Below the pieces are notes generated by a model. The model worked only from the letters and a program-made list of their open reading frames with translations, made no database searches and was not told where the DNA came from. DNA of 64,000 nucleotides from assembly GCF_014280965.1 (NCBI RefSeq), contig NZ_JACODZ010000006.1, positions 310,001-374,000 on the forward strand, given 5' to 3'. This DNA is from Echinicola salinicaeni (lineage in GTDB: Bacteria > Bacteroidota > Bacteroidia > Cytophagales > Cyclobacteriaceae). The translations under genes were made by a program, and so were the position numbers. This document shows, one piece after another, positions 17,614 through 25,550 of the stretch; position 1 is the first letter of the stretch; each line of letters starts with the position of its first letter.

Positions 17614-18024
17614 TTATTCCTTATTCACAGGGATATCACTATTCGCTCCTTCCTTTACTCCTCCAACTTCCAGGACTTCATACACCACAAATCTACTGGC
17701 ACCTCTCCATGGTAGCTTGCCTAGGTATTCTTTATAGCGAAGTTCAACAAATTTCCCACTGGCCCTTTCCAATTTTTCAGAGACTTCGGTTCCCATTCCG
17801 CTGAATCGAAATTCATTACTTTGAAGGGCGCCAGCAGTAGGACTTTGGAAGCCTTCCTGTACCAATCTGCCTTCCCAAGTCTTAAATACAAAGCCCTTTT
17901 TCTCGTAATAATTAAGGGTTCCGCCTTTTACACCTTCGGCAAATACAAAGAAATATCTCCAATAAATGGTTCCGGCAAGGATAAGTAAAAGTGAAAAAAT
18001 GGCAATTTTAACGTATTTGTTCAT
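17614..18024 (-). CDS. Small membrane-anchored envelope protein
   Basis: Protein of 136 aa with one N-terminal hydrophobic segment (residues 6-28, IAIFSLLLILAGTIYWRYF) and then a soluble beta-rich domain: GVKGGTLNYYEKKGFVFKTW, EGRLVQEGF, then VSEKLERASGKFVELRYKEYL. Homologues in this phylum are sometimes mislabelled 6-phosphogluconate dehydrogenase, but no dinucleotide fold is present. Probably anchored in the inner membrane with a periplasmic domain. Function unknown. Confidence 0.75.
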   Translation of the reverse strand: MNKYVKIAIFSLLLILAGTIYWRYFFVFAEGVKGGTLNYYEKKGFVFKTWEGRLVQEGFQSPTAGALQSNEFRFSGMGTEVSEKLERASGKFVELRYKEYLGKLPWRGASRFVVYEVLEVGGVKEGANSDIPVNKE

Positions 18025-18388
18025 AGTAAAAGACTTTTGGGACTATAAATATTAGCTTATAATTTCTCATTAATCAATGAATAAAACAATAATTATTTTT
18101 ACTGAATTTATGGGAAGTTGTTTTGCCTGTTGAAGTTAAACTTTATGCAATAGTTTGTTGAATTAAATTAGGATGGTTAGTAGAAATATTTTCGAATTTT
18201 AACTATTATTAAAGTTCAAATTTCGATAGGTTATTTTTTTAGCCTTCAAAAATAGTTTCTCTGTTGAGAAGCGGGGAAATTATTTTCAGGATGTTCACTC
18301 TTCGGTTATTAATACAAACAGTACTATTTACAAATCAAAATTCATTTTCTTTTATTTAATCAATTTCAATTTATTTCAAACTCGAACA
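18025..18388. other. Divergent intergenic region
   Basis: About 364 bp of AT-rich DNA between divergent genes, presumably both promoters. Only very short open frames. No clear hairpin or RNA gene seen. Confidence 0.4.
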
Positions 18389-18790
18389 ATGAATCAAAAT
18401 CAAACTTTTAATCTGAACACTGATCTTATGAGTGATGGCTTTATTGGTATTTTTATCAAGTTGGTTTTTGCAATAATCATCGTATATGTAATCATAATGG
18501 TATTGAACTTCTTAAGGGACAAGTTTATCCACAAAGAAGAACATACTAAGCATGAAGATATATTGGGATTAGTAACCATACTAAATAAGCTATTCTTTGT
18601 ATCTGGATTTGGTTTTATTTTGGCCAATATCCTTCAGTTTATATTTAATCAAATGGGGAGGAATAGAAATTTTCACTCCATGGTTTTAACTAAAAATTGG
18701 GAATATCTCACCTTCGGGGTGATTTTGATTTTTGTTGGTATAGCTTTTAAAGCAGGTAAAAAGGTGATGAAAAAGGATGCTATGGCTTAA
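18389..18790 (+). CDS. Small membrane protein, unknown function
   Basis: Protein of 133 aa with three hydrophobic segments (about 18-45, 68-90 and 110-124) separated by charged loops (RDKFIHKEEHTKHED, residues 46-62). No family recognised. The composition (Ile/Phe-rich helices, Lys/His loops) fits a YIP1- or DUF-type inner-membrane protein. Separate from its neighbours by 175 bp downstream. Confidence 0.65.
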   Translation: MNQNQTFNLNTDLMSDGFIGIFIKLVFAIIIVYVIIMVLNFLRDKFIHKEEHTKHEDILGLVTILNKLFFVSGFGFILANILQFIFNQMGRNRNFHSMVLTKNWEYLTFGVILIFVGIAFKAGKKVMKKDAMA

Positions 18791-18965
18791 TTATTTATGC
18801 GCCTTTTTAGAGAGGAACTTTAAATGTTATGCCAATGATTTTGGAGTTTTTTACCAATTATCCCTTCCTATTCAGGAACAGCGGATTTTGGAGGCCATTT
18901 AAATGAAAAATTATTAATTTGTTGTCCTTTAAGATTATCAACCTATTCAATAAGCTCAAAACAGT

Positions 18966-19994
18966 ATGAAAAACAGAAGAGAATTTCTTGTTAAATCGGC
19001 TTTAGGCGTAGCTGGTTTGGTAACGGCACCTAGCTGGTTACAAGGTGCACCTTCCATCATCAAGTCATATAATAAACCGAACTCTTTGATCAATGGCGTA
19101 CAGATTGGCTGTATCACCTACTCTTTTCGGTCCATGCCAGATCAAAGTGCAGAAGCTACCCTTAAATATATTACCGATGCAGGTATTAGTGCTATTGAAT
19201 TAATGGGGGATCCTGCGGAGCATTTTGCAGGTAAGCCCCAGTTGGAACTGGATAGAAGAAGGATGTATCAATTGGGTGGAAAGAAAAGAAATGGTAAAGA
19301 ACTCAGTGCATCTGAAAAGGCTGAATTAGAGGAGCTGCTTGCTGCAAGTGATGCCTATAAAAAAGAGGTGGCTGATTGGAGGGCCAGTGTAGACATGAAG
19401 AAATTTGAAGATCTGCGTAAGATGTATAAGGCTGCTGGAGTAAGCATATATGCCTTTAAGCCCAATGCATTTGGAAGAGGAAATACTGATGCTGATATTG
19501 CGTACGGAATGAGAGCTGCCAAAGCCTTGGGAGCAAGTCATGTAACTTTGGAACACCCTTCTGATGATGCCCATACCATGAGGTTAGGTAAATTGGGAGA
19601 AAAGTATAAGATGACGGTAGGTTATCATGGTCATACTCAGGAGACGTTTAATTTTTGGGATACTGCTCTCGCCCAAAGCCCTAGAAATGGAATGAACCTA
19701 GATGCAGGGCATTATATTGCCGCAGGACATACTGATCTATTTCCGCTGATAGAAAAGCATCATAAGCGTATCATGAGCATGCATACCAAGGATAGACGAA
19801 CAAAGGCAAATGGACAGGATAACCTTATTTGGGGACAAGGAGATACTCCAATTCCTGAATTGCTCAATACCATGAAGGAAAACAAATATAAATTTCCAGC
19901 AACAATAGAACTGGAATATAAGATTCCTGAAGGCTCAGATGCGGTGAAAGAGGTTCAACGTTGCTTGGCGTTTTGCGAGAAGGCACTTTCTTAA
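18966..19994 (+). CDS. Exported sugar phosphate isomerase/epimerase-like protein
   Basis: TIM-barrel protein of 342 aa of the xylose isomerase-like/AP endonuclease 2 superfamily (PF01261). A twin-arginine signal begins it (MKNRREFLVKSALGVAGL) ending about residue 28 (LQGAPS), so the folded enzyme is probably exported. Core segments: VQIGCITYSF start of barrel, VSIYAFKPN, TVGYHGHTQET (His), GMNLDAGHYIAAG (metal-binding Asp/His) and MHTKDRR, then PATIELEYK (Glu). These positions match the metal site of the family. Exported members are common in Bacteroidota sugar-modifying loci; the substrate is unknown here. A terminator follows. Confidence 0.88.
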   Translation: MKNRREFLVKSALGVAGLVTAPSWLQGAPSIIKSYNKPNSLINGVQIGCITYSFRSMPDQSAEATLKYITDAGISAIELMGDPAEHFAGKPQLELDRRRMYQLGGKKRNGKELSASEKAELEELLAASDAYKKEVADWRASVDMKKFEDLRKMYKAAGVSIYAFKPNAFGRGNTDADIAYGMRAAKALGASHVTLEHPSDDAHTMRLGKLGEKYKMTVGYHGHTQETFNFWDTALAQSPRNGMNLDAGHYIAAGHTDLFPLIEKHHKRIMSMHTKDRRTKANGQDNLIWGQGDTPIPELLNTMKENKYKFPATIELEYKIPEGSDAVKEVQRCLAFCEKALS

Positions 19995-20019
19995 TTGATT
20001 GAATTCAATATTTAGTTAT

Positions 20020-20049
20020 ATCCCAACCATCTCGGTTGGGATTTTTTTT
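20020..20049 (+). terminator. Intrinsic terminator after isomerase/epimerase gene
   Basis: A 9-bp stem (20020-20028 with 20034-20042, ATCCCAACC/GGTTGGGAT) with a 5-nt loop and eight Ts at 20042-20049. Located 25 bp after the stop codon. Canonical. Confidence 0.9.
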
Positions 20050-20257
20050 CTCACAGGGTTTGCCAAGGCTCATTTTCTAATGTGGTTTAAAAGACTCATC
20101 GAACTTCACACCACCATTGGACGCTTTGTGTTGACTATTATTATTTCTCGTAAAGTCCGCTAAGAATAAGCAGAGCTCGTTAGAGATATTTTGTTAGAAG
20201 AATATTAATCACAGATGAATAGGATAAGGACAGATGGTTGTTTTAAATGATTTATTT

Positions 20258-20860
20258 CTATCTGATCATTCTTTTTACTTCTTGATGCCTGAAGCATTGC
20301 AATAAATGGTCATTTACCAATCCTGTAGCCTGCATATGGGCATAGATGGTGGTACTGCCCAGGAATTTGAAGCCCTTTGCTTTCAAATCTTTTGATAGTT
20401 TATCGGATTCAGCGGTAGTAGCTTTGGCATCTTGAGCACTTTTTAGTTGATTATCTATGGGTTTTCCATTGACAAAATCCCAAATATAACTGGTGAAACT
20501 GCCCACGTTGGCTTGAATTTCCATGAATTGACGGGCATTGTTGATTGCTGCTTCAATTTTCATTTTGTTTCTGATGATGCCCTTATCCTGAAGCAGTTCC
20601 TGTACCATGCTTTCTGGAAAATCTGCTACCTTTTTATAATCAAAATCAGCAAAAGCTTTTCGGTATCCATCTCTTTTTTTTAGAATGGTGGACCAACTTA
20701 ACCCTGCTTGTGCACTTTCAAGTACCAAGAACTCAAAATGAACCTTGTCACTATAGACTGGTACACCCCATTCCTCATCATGATATTTGATATAATCCTC
20801 AAAGCCTAGGCACCACGGACAGCGGAATTTTTCTGATTGGTTGATTTGGTATTGCGACAT
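20258..20860 (-). CDS. tag: DNA-3-methyladenine glycosylase I
   Basis: Base-excision repair glycosylase of about 200 aa that removes 3-methyladenine. The zinc site is complete: RCPWC (Cys), KYHDEEWG (His) and the C-terminal VNDHLLQCFRH with His and Cys. The substrate-pocket segment HFEFLVLESAQAGLSW, with the catalytic Glu, is typical. The ATG at 20860 was preferred over a TTG at 20899; the longer form adds a non-homologous tail. No partner genes. Upstream region carries two hairpins. Confidence 0.95.
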   Translation of the reverse strand: MSQYQINQSEKFRCPWCLGFEDYIKYHDEEWGVPVYSDKVHFEFLVLESAQAGLSWSTILKKRDGYRKAFADFDYKKVADFPESMVQELLQDKGIIRNKMKIEAAINNARQFMEIQANVGSFTSYIWDFVNGKPIDNQLKSAQDAKATTAESDKLSKDLKAKGFKFLGSTTIYAHMQATGLVNDHLLQCFRHQEVKRMIR

Positions 20861-20972
20861 GGATTTTGGCTGGTTTGGGTTACAGTTTACTATTAACAAT
20901 TAAAAATACGGAAAGATTAAGTCTATTGTCTTCAAATGAAAATTAAATTTTTGCTTTCTGGAAAATAAAAAA

Positions 20973-20999
20973 TAAGCCCCAGCATTGTGCTGAGGCTTA
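20973..20999. terminator. Hairpin upstream of tag, likely minus-strand terminator
   Basis: Stem with arms 20973-20984 and 20988-20999 (TAAGCC...GGCTTA and CAGCA/TGCTG) with a C-A mismatch and a 3-nt loop. On the minus strand it is followed by an A-rich plus-strand run (20958-20972) read as T, so it could terminate transcripts of the 21149 gene before tag. Confidence 0.6.
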
Positions 21000-21086
21000 A
21001 ATCTGTCAACAATCATTCCGTCGTTAAACCAAAATAAGGGAATGATGGTAGTACATGATGCTTTTATATAAATCTACTTTCTGATA

Positions 21087-21119
21087 AAGCAGGTAGAGTT
21101 CAGGAAACCCTACCTGCTT
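21087..21119. repeat. 10-bp inverted repeat downstream of the 21149 gene
   Basis: Arms AAGCAGGTAG (21087-21096) and CTACCTGCTT (21110-21119), separated by 13 nt. It lies 30 bp beyond the stop of the minus-strand 21149 gene. There is no strong T tract on either side, so it may be a weak terminator, an attenuator or an mRNA end-stabilising hairpin. Together with the 20973 hairpin it gives two stem-loops in a 250-bp gap. Confidence 0.5.
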
Positions 21120-21148
21120 AGAGTATAAACTGTATGAAATATTTTTTT

Positions 21149-21913
21149 TTAGTCATTTTCATGACTGTGTTCGTCTAACCTTCGGTAAATATGACTGTAA
21201 ATACTTGCTACTGGCTCAAAGAATTCTTGATAGAGCTCGTCTTTTTTCTTTTTGCCCAAGCCTTCTTCCAAGTTTTTCCACACACCATTTATTTCATCCA
21301 AACTCGTAAAATCCCCGAAGGCTTGTGTTACGAAAAAATGTGGATAACCTTCTCCGCCACCTTGATACTGATACCAATAGCCTCTTTTACTCCCTTCAAC
21401 CTCTGCGATATGGTTCGTTATGGTATTAATGTTTTCCAGGAAATGTGCATAACCACTGGGTTTAACTCTAAAAAAGGTCGCCCAAATTACGGATACGTCC
21501 TCTGCAGGGGTTGCTTTACTTACCGCAGGCATAAATTTGGTCATATGGGTGCGAGTGCTTTTTACATCAGGAGAAACCATCAGTTCTGCTAAGTTGAAAC
21601 ATTCAGCAGCGGCTTCATCTTTAACATCAAATGCTGCCCAGTTAGGCTTTACGTAGGTAAATACATAATTATCTCCTTCGCCATTCATGCGGTAAAAGAC
21701 GCTCCATTCGGTTTGTCCTCCATTGGAAAGGTAACACTCCTTCCAAGCCATTAAGTGATCCTCAAACTTTTTGGAATGGCCCTCTTTAATATCAAATTCA
21801 AGGATTACTCGAATAAATTCCATGTTTTCTTGCTGCCTTGCTTGCGCAGAATTTGATAGCATGCCAGGAATAAGAAAAATGATCAGGATCAATAAACTAC
21901 TTAAATGCTTCAT
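21149..21913 (-). CDS. Secreted protein with two tandem alpha/beta (dimeric-barrel-like) domains
   Basis: Exported protein of 254 aa with signal peptide ending near NSAQA (about residue 25). Two similar units follow (about 30-135 and 145-245), each with an N-terminal strand, a Phe/Lys-rich helix, a YWxxY or VFYRMN Gly-rich loop and a Phe strand (compare ILEFDIKEGHSKKFEDHL with TFFRVKPSGYAHFLENI). This looks like an internal duplication of a ferredoxin-like/dimeric alpha-beta barrel. The 38525 protein in this window has the same plan. Enzymatic residues are not evident. The AraC-type regulator lies just upstream on the same strand. Confidence 0.72.
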   Translation of the reverse strand: MKHLSSLLILIIFLIPGMLSNSAQARQQENMEFIRVILEFDIKEGHSKKFEDHLMAWKECYLSNGGQTEWSVFYRMNGEGDNYVFTYVKPNWAAFDVKDEAAAECFNLAELMVSPDVKSTRTHMTKFMPAVSKATPAEDVSVIWATFFRVKPSGYAHFLENINTITNHIAEVEGSKRGYWYQYQGGGEGYPHFFVTQAFGDFTSLDEINGVWKNLEEGLGKKKKDELYQEFFEPVASIYSHIYRRLDEHSHEND

Positions 21914-22047
21914 TTTAATTTTGGGTTTATGAGGAAAGATTATTGAAGCTGTGGGGTGTTGGCTGTATATTTAAAATTACACTAATTGTCCTTTGAGGTG
22001 TTTGTAAATTTTTCCCAAATGCTTGTAAAATAGTCCCAAAGCAGTCA

Positions 22048-23235
22048 TTAATGACTTTCCATATAGCTACTTGGACTTATTCCAAAACTAGCGGTAAAGA
22101 CCTTGGAAAAATAGGAAAGACTACTGAATCCCGAAGAATAGGCTATTTCACTGACTGTTCCTGCTTTGGATGCTAGCAGGTGTGCGCTCTTGGTGATTCG
22201 GGCCAGTCTGATAAGGTTATTTGGGGTCCTTCCAGTTTGTTGTTTGACTTTCCTATAAAGATTGGAACGGCTTTGGTTTACCAATGCGGCCAATTCATCT
22301 ATATTAAAGTGTTCATCTTCATAGTGCTCCAGAATAGCATGAAAGACTTTTTCTATAAAGCAGTCATCCATGGAATCAGGCAATTGTTCTAGCACCTTAT
22401 TTTTTTTAAGGATGGAAGTTCTTTGAAGAGGCAAGGAATCTTCCAAAAATCCTAGATGGTGCCAACTGGTAAATAAGTGGTTTTCGAGAATTTCGAGACT
22501 GATTGGGCCATAAATATATTCATCTGCTCCGTGAAAAAGTGCCCATAATTTTTGACTAAAATTCGGTGCGCCACCATAAGTTACGATTTTGATTTGGTGT
22601 CGGGTATCCATGGAGCGGATGGTTCCTAATATCAACTTGCTTTTTTCTGGACTCATATTGAGATCTAGTAAAATAAAGTTGGGCCAATTTTGTTGTAAAA
22701 TGGTAGGGATATTGTCGTTATCTGAAGCAAACTTAGCATGAAAGCCATTATCAATTAAGGCTAAATATTGCCCTTGATTTGTTCCAATGACCAGTATCTG
22801 CTTTGTTTTAATTTTTGATAATGATCCCTTTTTATTGCTATTTAAATGATGTATTTCAGTATGTCTTTGACGGTTTTTTCCCAATCCCCAAACAAGGCTG
22901 CCCGTTATAAATAAAATCAAGGCTGTTTTGCTCCAAGGGTTTTTAAAAAAAGGTTGTTTTATAGATAGATCTGGAATAAACTGGTAATTGCTAATGGAAG
23001 AATTTGAATAATAGGAAAAATCAAAACTTGGATAGAAGGCATTGGGTAGGTAGTCCAGATTTTCAGTCTCTCGTGAAACAATCAAAGCAGGACTACTGTC
23101 CAAGCTGAGTTCTGAATCTAGCTGTTTTTCATACGCATGGGATTTGAATATGCCCAAAAACATGAGCAAAACGGTTAAAAGCAGAATGAGAACACGGGTT
23201 CCCTTCACAAATTCGTGTAAAAATAGACGTTCCAA
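22048..23235 (-). CDS. Membrane-anchored AraC-family regulator with degenerate receiver domain
   Basis: Regulator of 395 aa from a TTG start; a GTG at 23208 would give a cleaner signal-peptide-like N-terminus. Order of parts: hydrophobic segment 14-30, periplasmic stretch of about 70 residues, a second membrane helix 104-119, receiver-like domain 145-260, AraC helix-turn-helix 295-393 (NIDELAALVNQSRSNLYRKV, ISPSSYMESH). The receiver keeps Asp191 (FILLDLNMSP) and Thr219 but lacks the acidic pair (GTN at 151-153) and the conserved Lys (GPIS at 243), so it is probably not phosphorylated. It resembles a hybrid two-component system stripped of kinase. It precedes the secreted-protein gene at 21149. 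Confidence 0.8.
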   Translation of the reverse strand: MERLFLHEFVKGTRVLILLLTVLLMFLGIFKSHAYEKQLDSELSLDSSPALIVSRETENLDYLPNAFYPSFDFSYYSNSSISNYQFIPDLSIKQPFFKNPWSKTALILFITGSLVWGLGKNRQRHTEIHHLNSNKKGSLSKIKTKQILVIGTNQGQYLALIDNGFHAKFASDNDNIPTILQQNWPNFILLDLNMSPEKSKLILGTIRSMDTRHQIKIVTYGGAPNFSQKLWALFHGADEYIYGPISLEILENHLFTSWHHLGFLEDSLPLQRTSILKKNKVLEQLPDSMDDCFIEKVFHAILEHYEDEHFNIDELAALVNQSRSNLYRKVKQQTGRTPNNLIRLARITKSAHLLASKAGTVSEIAYSSGFSSLSYFSKVFTASFGISPSSYMESH

Positions 23236-23460
23236 AATTAGTTTGTGTGTGTTGATGTCGGTGTAGCATAAATATAACCTTTTATTATATAAAAATTAAA
23301 TGAAATGCGTTTTAAGTAATATGTAAATATTAAAAATATATTTATAATGCGTTTTTAAGGTTTCGTATAATTACTGGTTTAGCTTGATAAGGACCAGTTA
23401 ATTAAAAGGAACTTGTTCAGGCTGTTTCCATAAGTTTAGATTTCTCTCCTATATTTGGAC

Positions 23461-25221
23461 ATGAATAAGAATTTTCAAACTGAAAACCCTCAAGTTGAGC
23501 TTAGCGTTTGTAAAAAGACGATAGCAAGTTTAGCCTTGGGAAGGTTGGTATTGTTTTTTAGTATTGGTGCTGTTTTGATCATTGGCTTGAGTGAAATAAG
23601 GCTATTATTGTTGGCATTTTTTCCTTTGGCAGCAATGTTTATTTATTTGATCAAACTATTTAATGATCAAAAGGACCGCCAAAGTTTTTTGAAGGCTGTC
23701 GTGAAAATGAAAATTGATCAGGAATTAAGGAAAAAAAGGGAACTGTCCACTTTTGATGCTGGAGAAGAGTTTAAGGATAAAAACCATGCTTTTTGCAATG
23801 ACTTAGACCTTTTTGGAGAACATTCTTTATTTCAGCTATTAAATCACACCGTAGCGGACGGAGGAAAGTTATTATTATCAAAATGGCTGAAGGCAGGGGT
23901 TGATCCTCAGCGAGCCAAAGAACGGTTTGCTGCCATAAAAGAGCTGAGTACGCACCAAAATTTTGTTCGAAACTTCGAAGCCATAGGCAAGGCCTTTGTA
24001 AAGGAAGAGAAAAACAAGAGACCATTTTATAAATGGTTAAAAACTCCTAATGCATGGAAAAAGCTCTACTGGCTTCCTTTAATAGCAGGTCCACTTGTAG
24101 GCTTGGTTTTGTTATTGGCCTGGTTGTTTATGGATTTATCTGTTGCCTACTTCAGTGGATGGATATTAATTGGCCTGGGGTTTCTAGCTATGATTTTTAA
24201 ACCCTTAATGGAGGCTTACAAAATTATGCCTGATGAAGGCGACTTAAAGACCTTACGTTCGTGGTCGGGAGAATTAGAGCGCTTGGAGTTTAAGGACCCC
24301 TATTTGAAAAGGTTGCAAGCGCCGATTTTAGATAAGCAGTACCGCGCTTCTGAAGCATTGAAGTCATTGGAGCAGCAAAGCTTTACGGTTCAAAACCGGA
24401 CCAACTTGATGTACTTGATCTTTAATTTATTCTTTTGGTCGGATTTTTTGGTGCTTTGGAGACTTGAAACTTGGAAGAAAGATTATGCAAGCCATATGCA
24501 GGAATGGGAGGCAGTTTTTGAAGAATGGCAAGTTTTGGTCTCTCTGGCAGCATTTACCAATGAAGAAAATATTACTTGTGAGGTAGACTGGTCAGAAAAA
24601 TTGGAAATTGATGTCAAATCCCTTGGACACCCCCTATTGCGACAGGATGTCTGTGTTTCCAATGATTTTGCAATGGTAGAGCAGGAAAAGACAGTGCTCC
24701 TCACGGGGTCAAATATGTCGGGAAAGACTACTTTTATGAGGACTCTTGGCATCAATATGGTATTGGTCAATCTGGGATTGAGTCCATTCTCCGATTATTA
24801 CCGGTCTGGTCCTTTTCAGCTTTTTACAAGTATGAGGAATACAGACAGCCTAGGTGAAAGTGTGAGCTCTTTTTACGCAGAATTGGCAAGGATAAAGGGT
24901 TTGTTAGAGCAGGCTGAAAAGCAATCGCCTGTATTTTTCTTGTTGGATGAAATATTAAAAGGTACCAATACTACTGATCGTGTAATGGGGAGCGAGGCTT
25001 TGATCAAACAACTGATGGAAAGCAAGAGCAAGGGCATTATATCTACCCATGATATTGAATTAAGTAAACTGGAGGAAAGTTATGGGGGGCTGGTCAATTA
25101 TAGCTTTCAAAGTGATATCAAAGACAATGAAATCCTGTTTGATTATAGAATAAAAAAAGGGCCTTGTCCAAGTTTTAACGCCCATAAATTAATGGAATTA
25201 ATGGGGATCAGATTTGATTAA
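23461..25221 (+). CDS. Membrane-embedded MutS-like ATPase
   Basis: MutS-family ATPase of 586 aa. The C-terminal MutS_V domain has the Walker A TGSNMSGKTTFMRT, Walker B FFLLDEILKGTN and the conserved IISTHD His loop, plus a SLGESVSSF segment. A MutS III-like core precedes it (LFGEHSLFQLLNHTVADGGK). Unusually it holds hydrophobic segments at about 30-68 (two helices) and 200-245 (two helices), so it appears to be in the membrane. It lacks the mismatch-recognising domain I and the Smr domain of MutS2. Homologues are widespread in Bacteroidota, but no firm function is established. ATG at 23461 preferred over TTG at 23455. Confidence 0.85.
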   Translation: MNKNFQTENPQVELSVCKKTIASLALGRLVLFFSIGAVLIIGLSEIRLLLLAFFPLAAMFIYLIKLFNDQKDRQSFLKAVVKMKIDQELRKKRELSTFDAGEEFKDKNHAFCNDLDLFGEHSLFQLLNHTVADGGKLLLSKWLKAGVDPQRAKERFAAIKELSTHQNFVRNFEAIGKAFVKEEKNKRPFYKWLKTPNAWKKLYWLPLIAGPLVGLVLLLAWLFMDLSVAYFSGWILIGLGFLAMIFKPLMEAYKIMPDEGDLKTLRSWSGELERLEFKDPYLKRLQAPILDKQYRASEALKSLEQQSFTVQNRTNLMYLIFNLFFWSDFLVLWRLETWKKDYASHMQEWEAVFEEWQVLVSLAAFTNEENITCEVDWSEKLEIDVKSLGHPLLRQDVCVSNDFAMVEQEKTVLLTGSNMSGKTTFMRTLGINMVLVNLGLSPFSDYYRSGPFQLFTSMRNTDSLGESVSSFYAELARIKGLLEQAEKQSPVFFLLDEILKGTNTTDRVMGSEALIKQLMESKSKGIISTHDIELSKLEESYGGLVNYSFQSDIKDNEILFDYRIKKGPCPSFNAHKLMELMGIRFD

Positions 25222-25301
25222 AAATGTAGGAAAGTATAATTATGGCATTAAGATTGGTTGTAAATAGTTATAAATCAATTGTTTCACTAAACACCATAGT
25301 T

Positions 25302-25454
25302 ATGAGTTCTTTATTGTATTTAATTGCGATCATATTAGTAATAGGGTGGGTATTTGGCGCCTTTGTTTATAGTGTTGGAGGTTTAATTCATATTTTATTG
25401 GTATTGGCTATTATAGCTGTCCTATTTAGGTTAATTGGTGGGCGTGCAGTCTAA
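25302..25454 (+). CDS. lmo0937 family small membrane protein
   Basis: Very small hydrophobic protein of 50 aa, fully made of two helices with a Gly turn (LLYLIAIILVIGWVFGAF, IHILLVLAIIAVLFRLIGG). This is the lmo0937 family: common, usually stress-related in Firmicutes and Bacteroidota, role unknown. The ATG at 25302 was chosen because the upstream frame extension is not homologous. A very strong terminator follows 17 bp after the stop. Confidence 0.8.
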   Translation: MSSLLYLIAIILVIGWVFGAFVYSVGGLIHILLVLAIIAVLFRLIGGRAV

Positions 25455-25471
25455 TCCATTAAGTATAAATG

Positions 25472-25509
25472 AAAAAAACGCTGTTCTTCACTAAGGATAG
25501 CGTTTTTTT
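25472..25509 (+). terminator. Strong intrinsic terminator
   Basis: A stem of about 17 bp (25472-25488 with 25493-25509), counting two G-U pairs, around a 4-nt CACT loop, with A7 on the 5' side and T7 on the 3' side. It separates the small membrane gene from purK and would work on both strands, though no minus gene is adjacent. Confidence 0.9.
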
Positions 25510-25513
25510 GTTT

Positions 25514-25521
25514 TAATTTTG
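25514..25521 (+). promoter_or_regulatory. Candidate TAnnTTTG box ahead of purK
   Basis: TAATTTTG is an exact -7 match just after the terminator. No good TTG was found at the expected -33 distance. If real, transcription would start near 25528, which makes a GTG start at 25551 more plausible than TTG at 25530. Confidence 0.35.
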
Positions 25522-25550
25522 TCCGATCATTGTATAAAACCAAAGAAAAA

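Noticed and set aside
20080-20162. Short plus-strand frame of 27 codons after the isomerase/epimerase terminator
   Set aside because: Too short and without family resemblance; noted only because AAAGTCCGC in it recalls the 48481 repeat.
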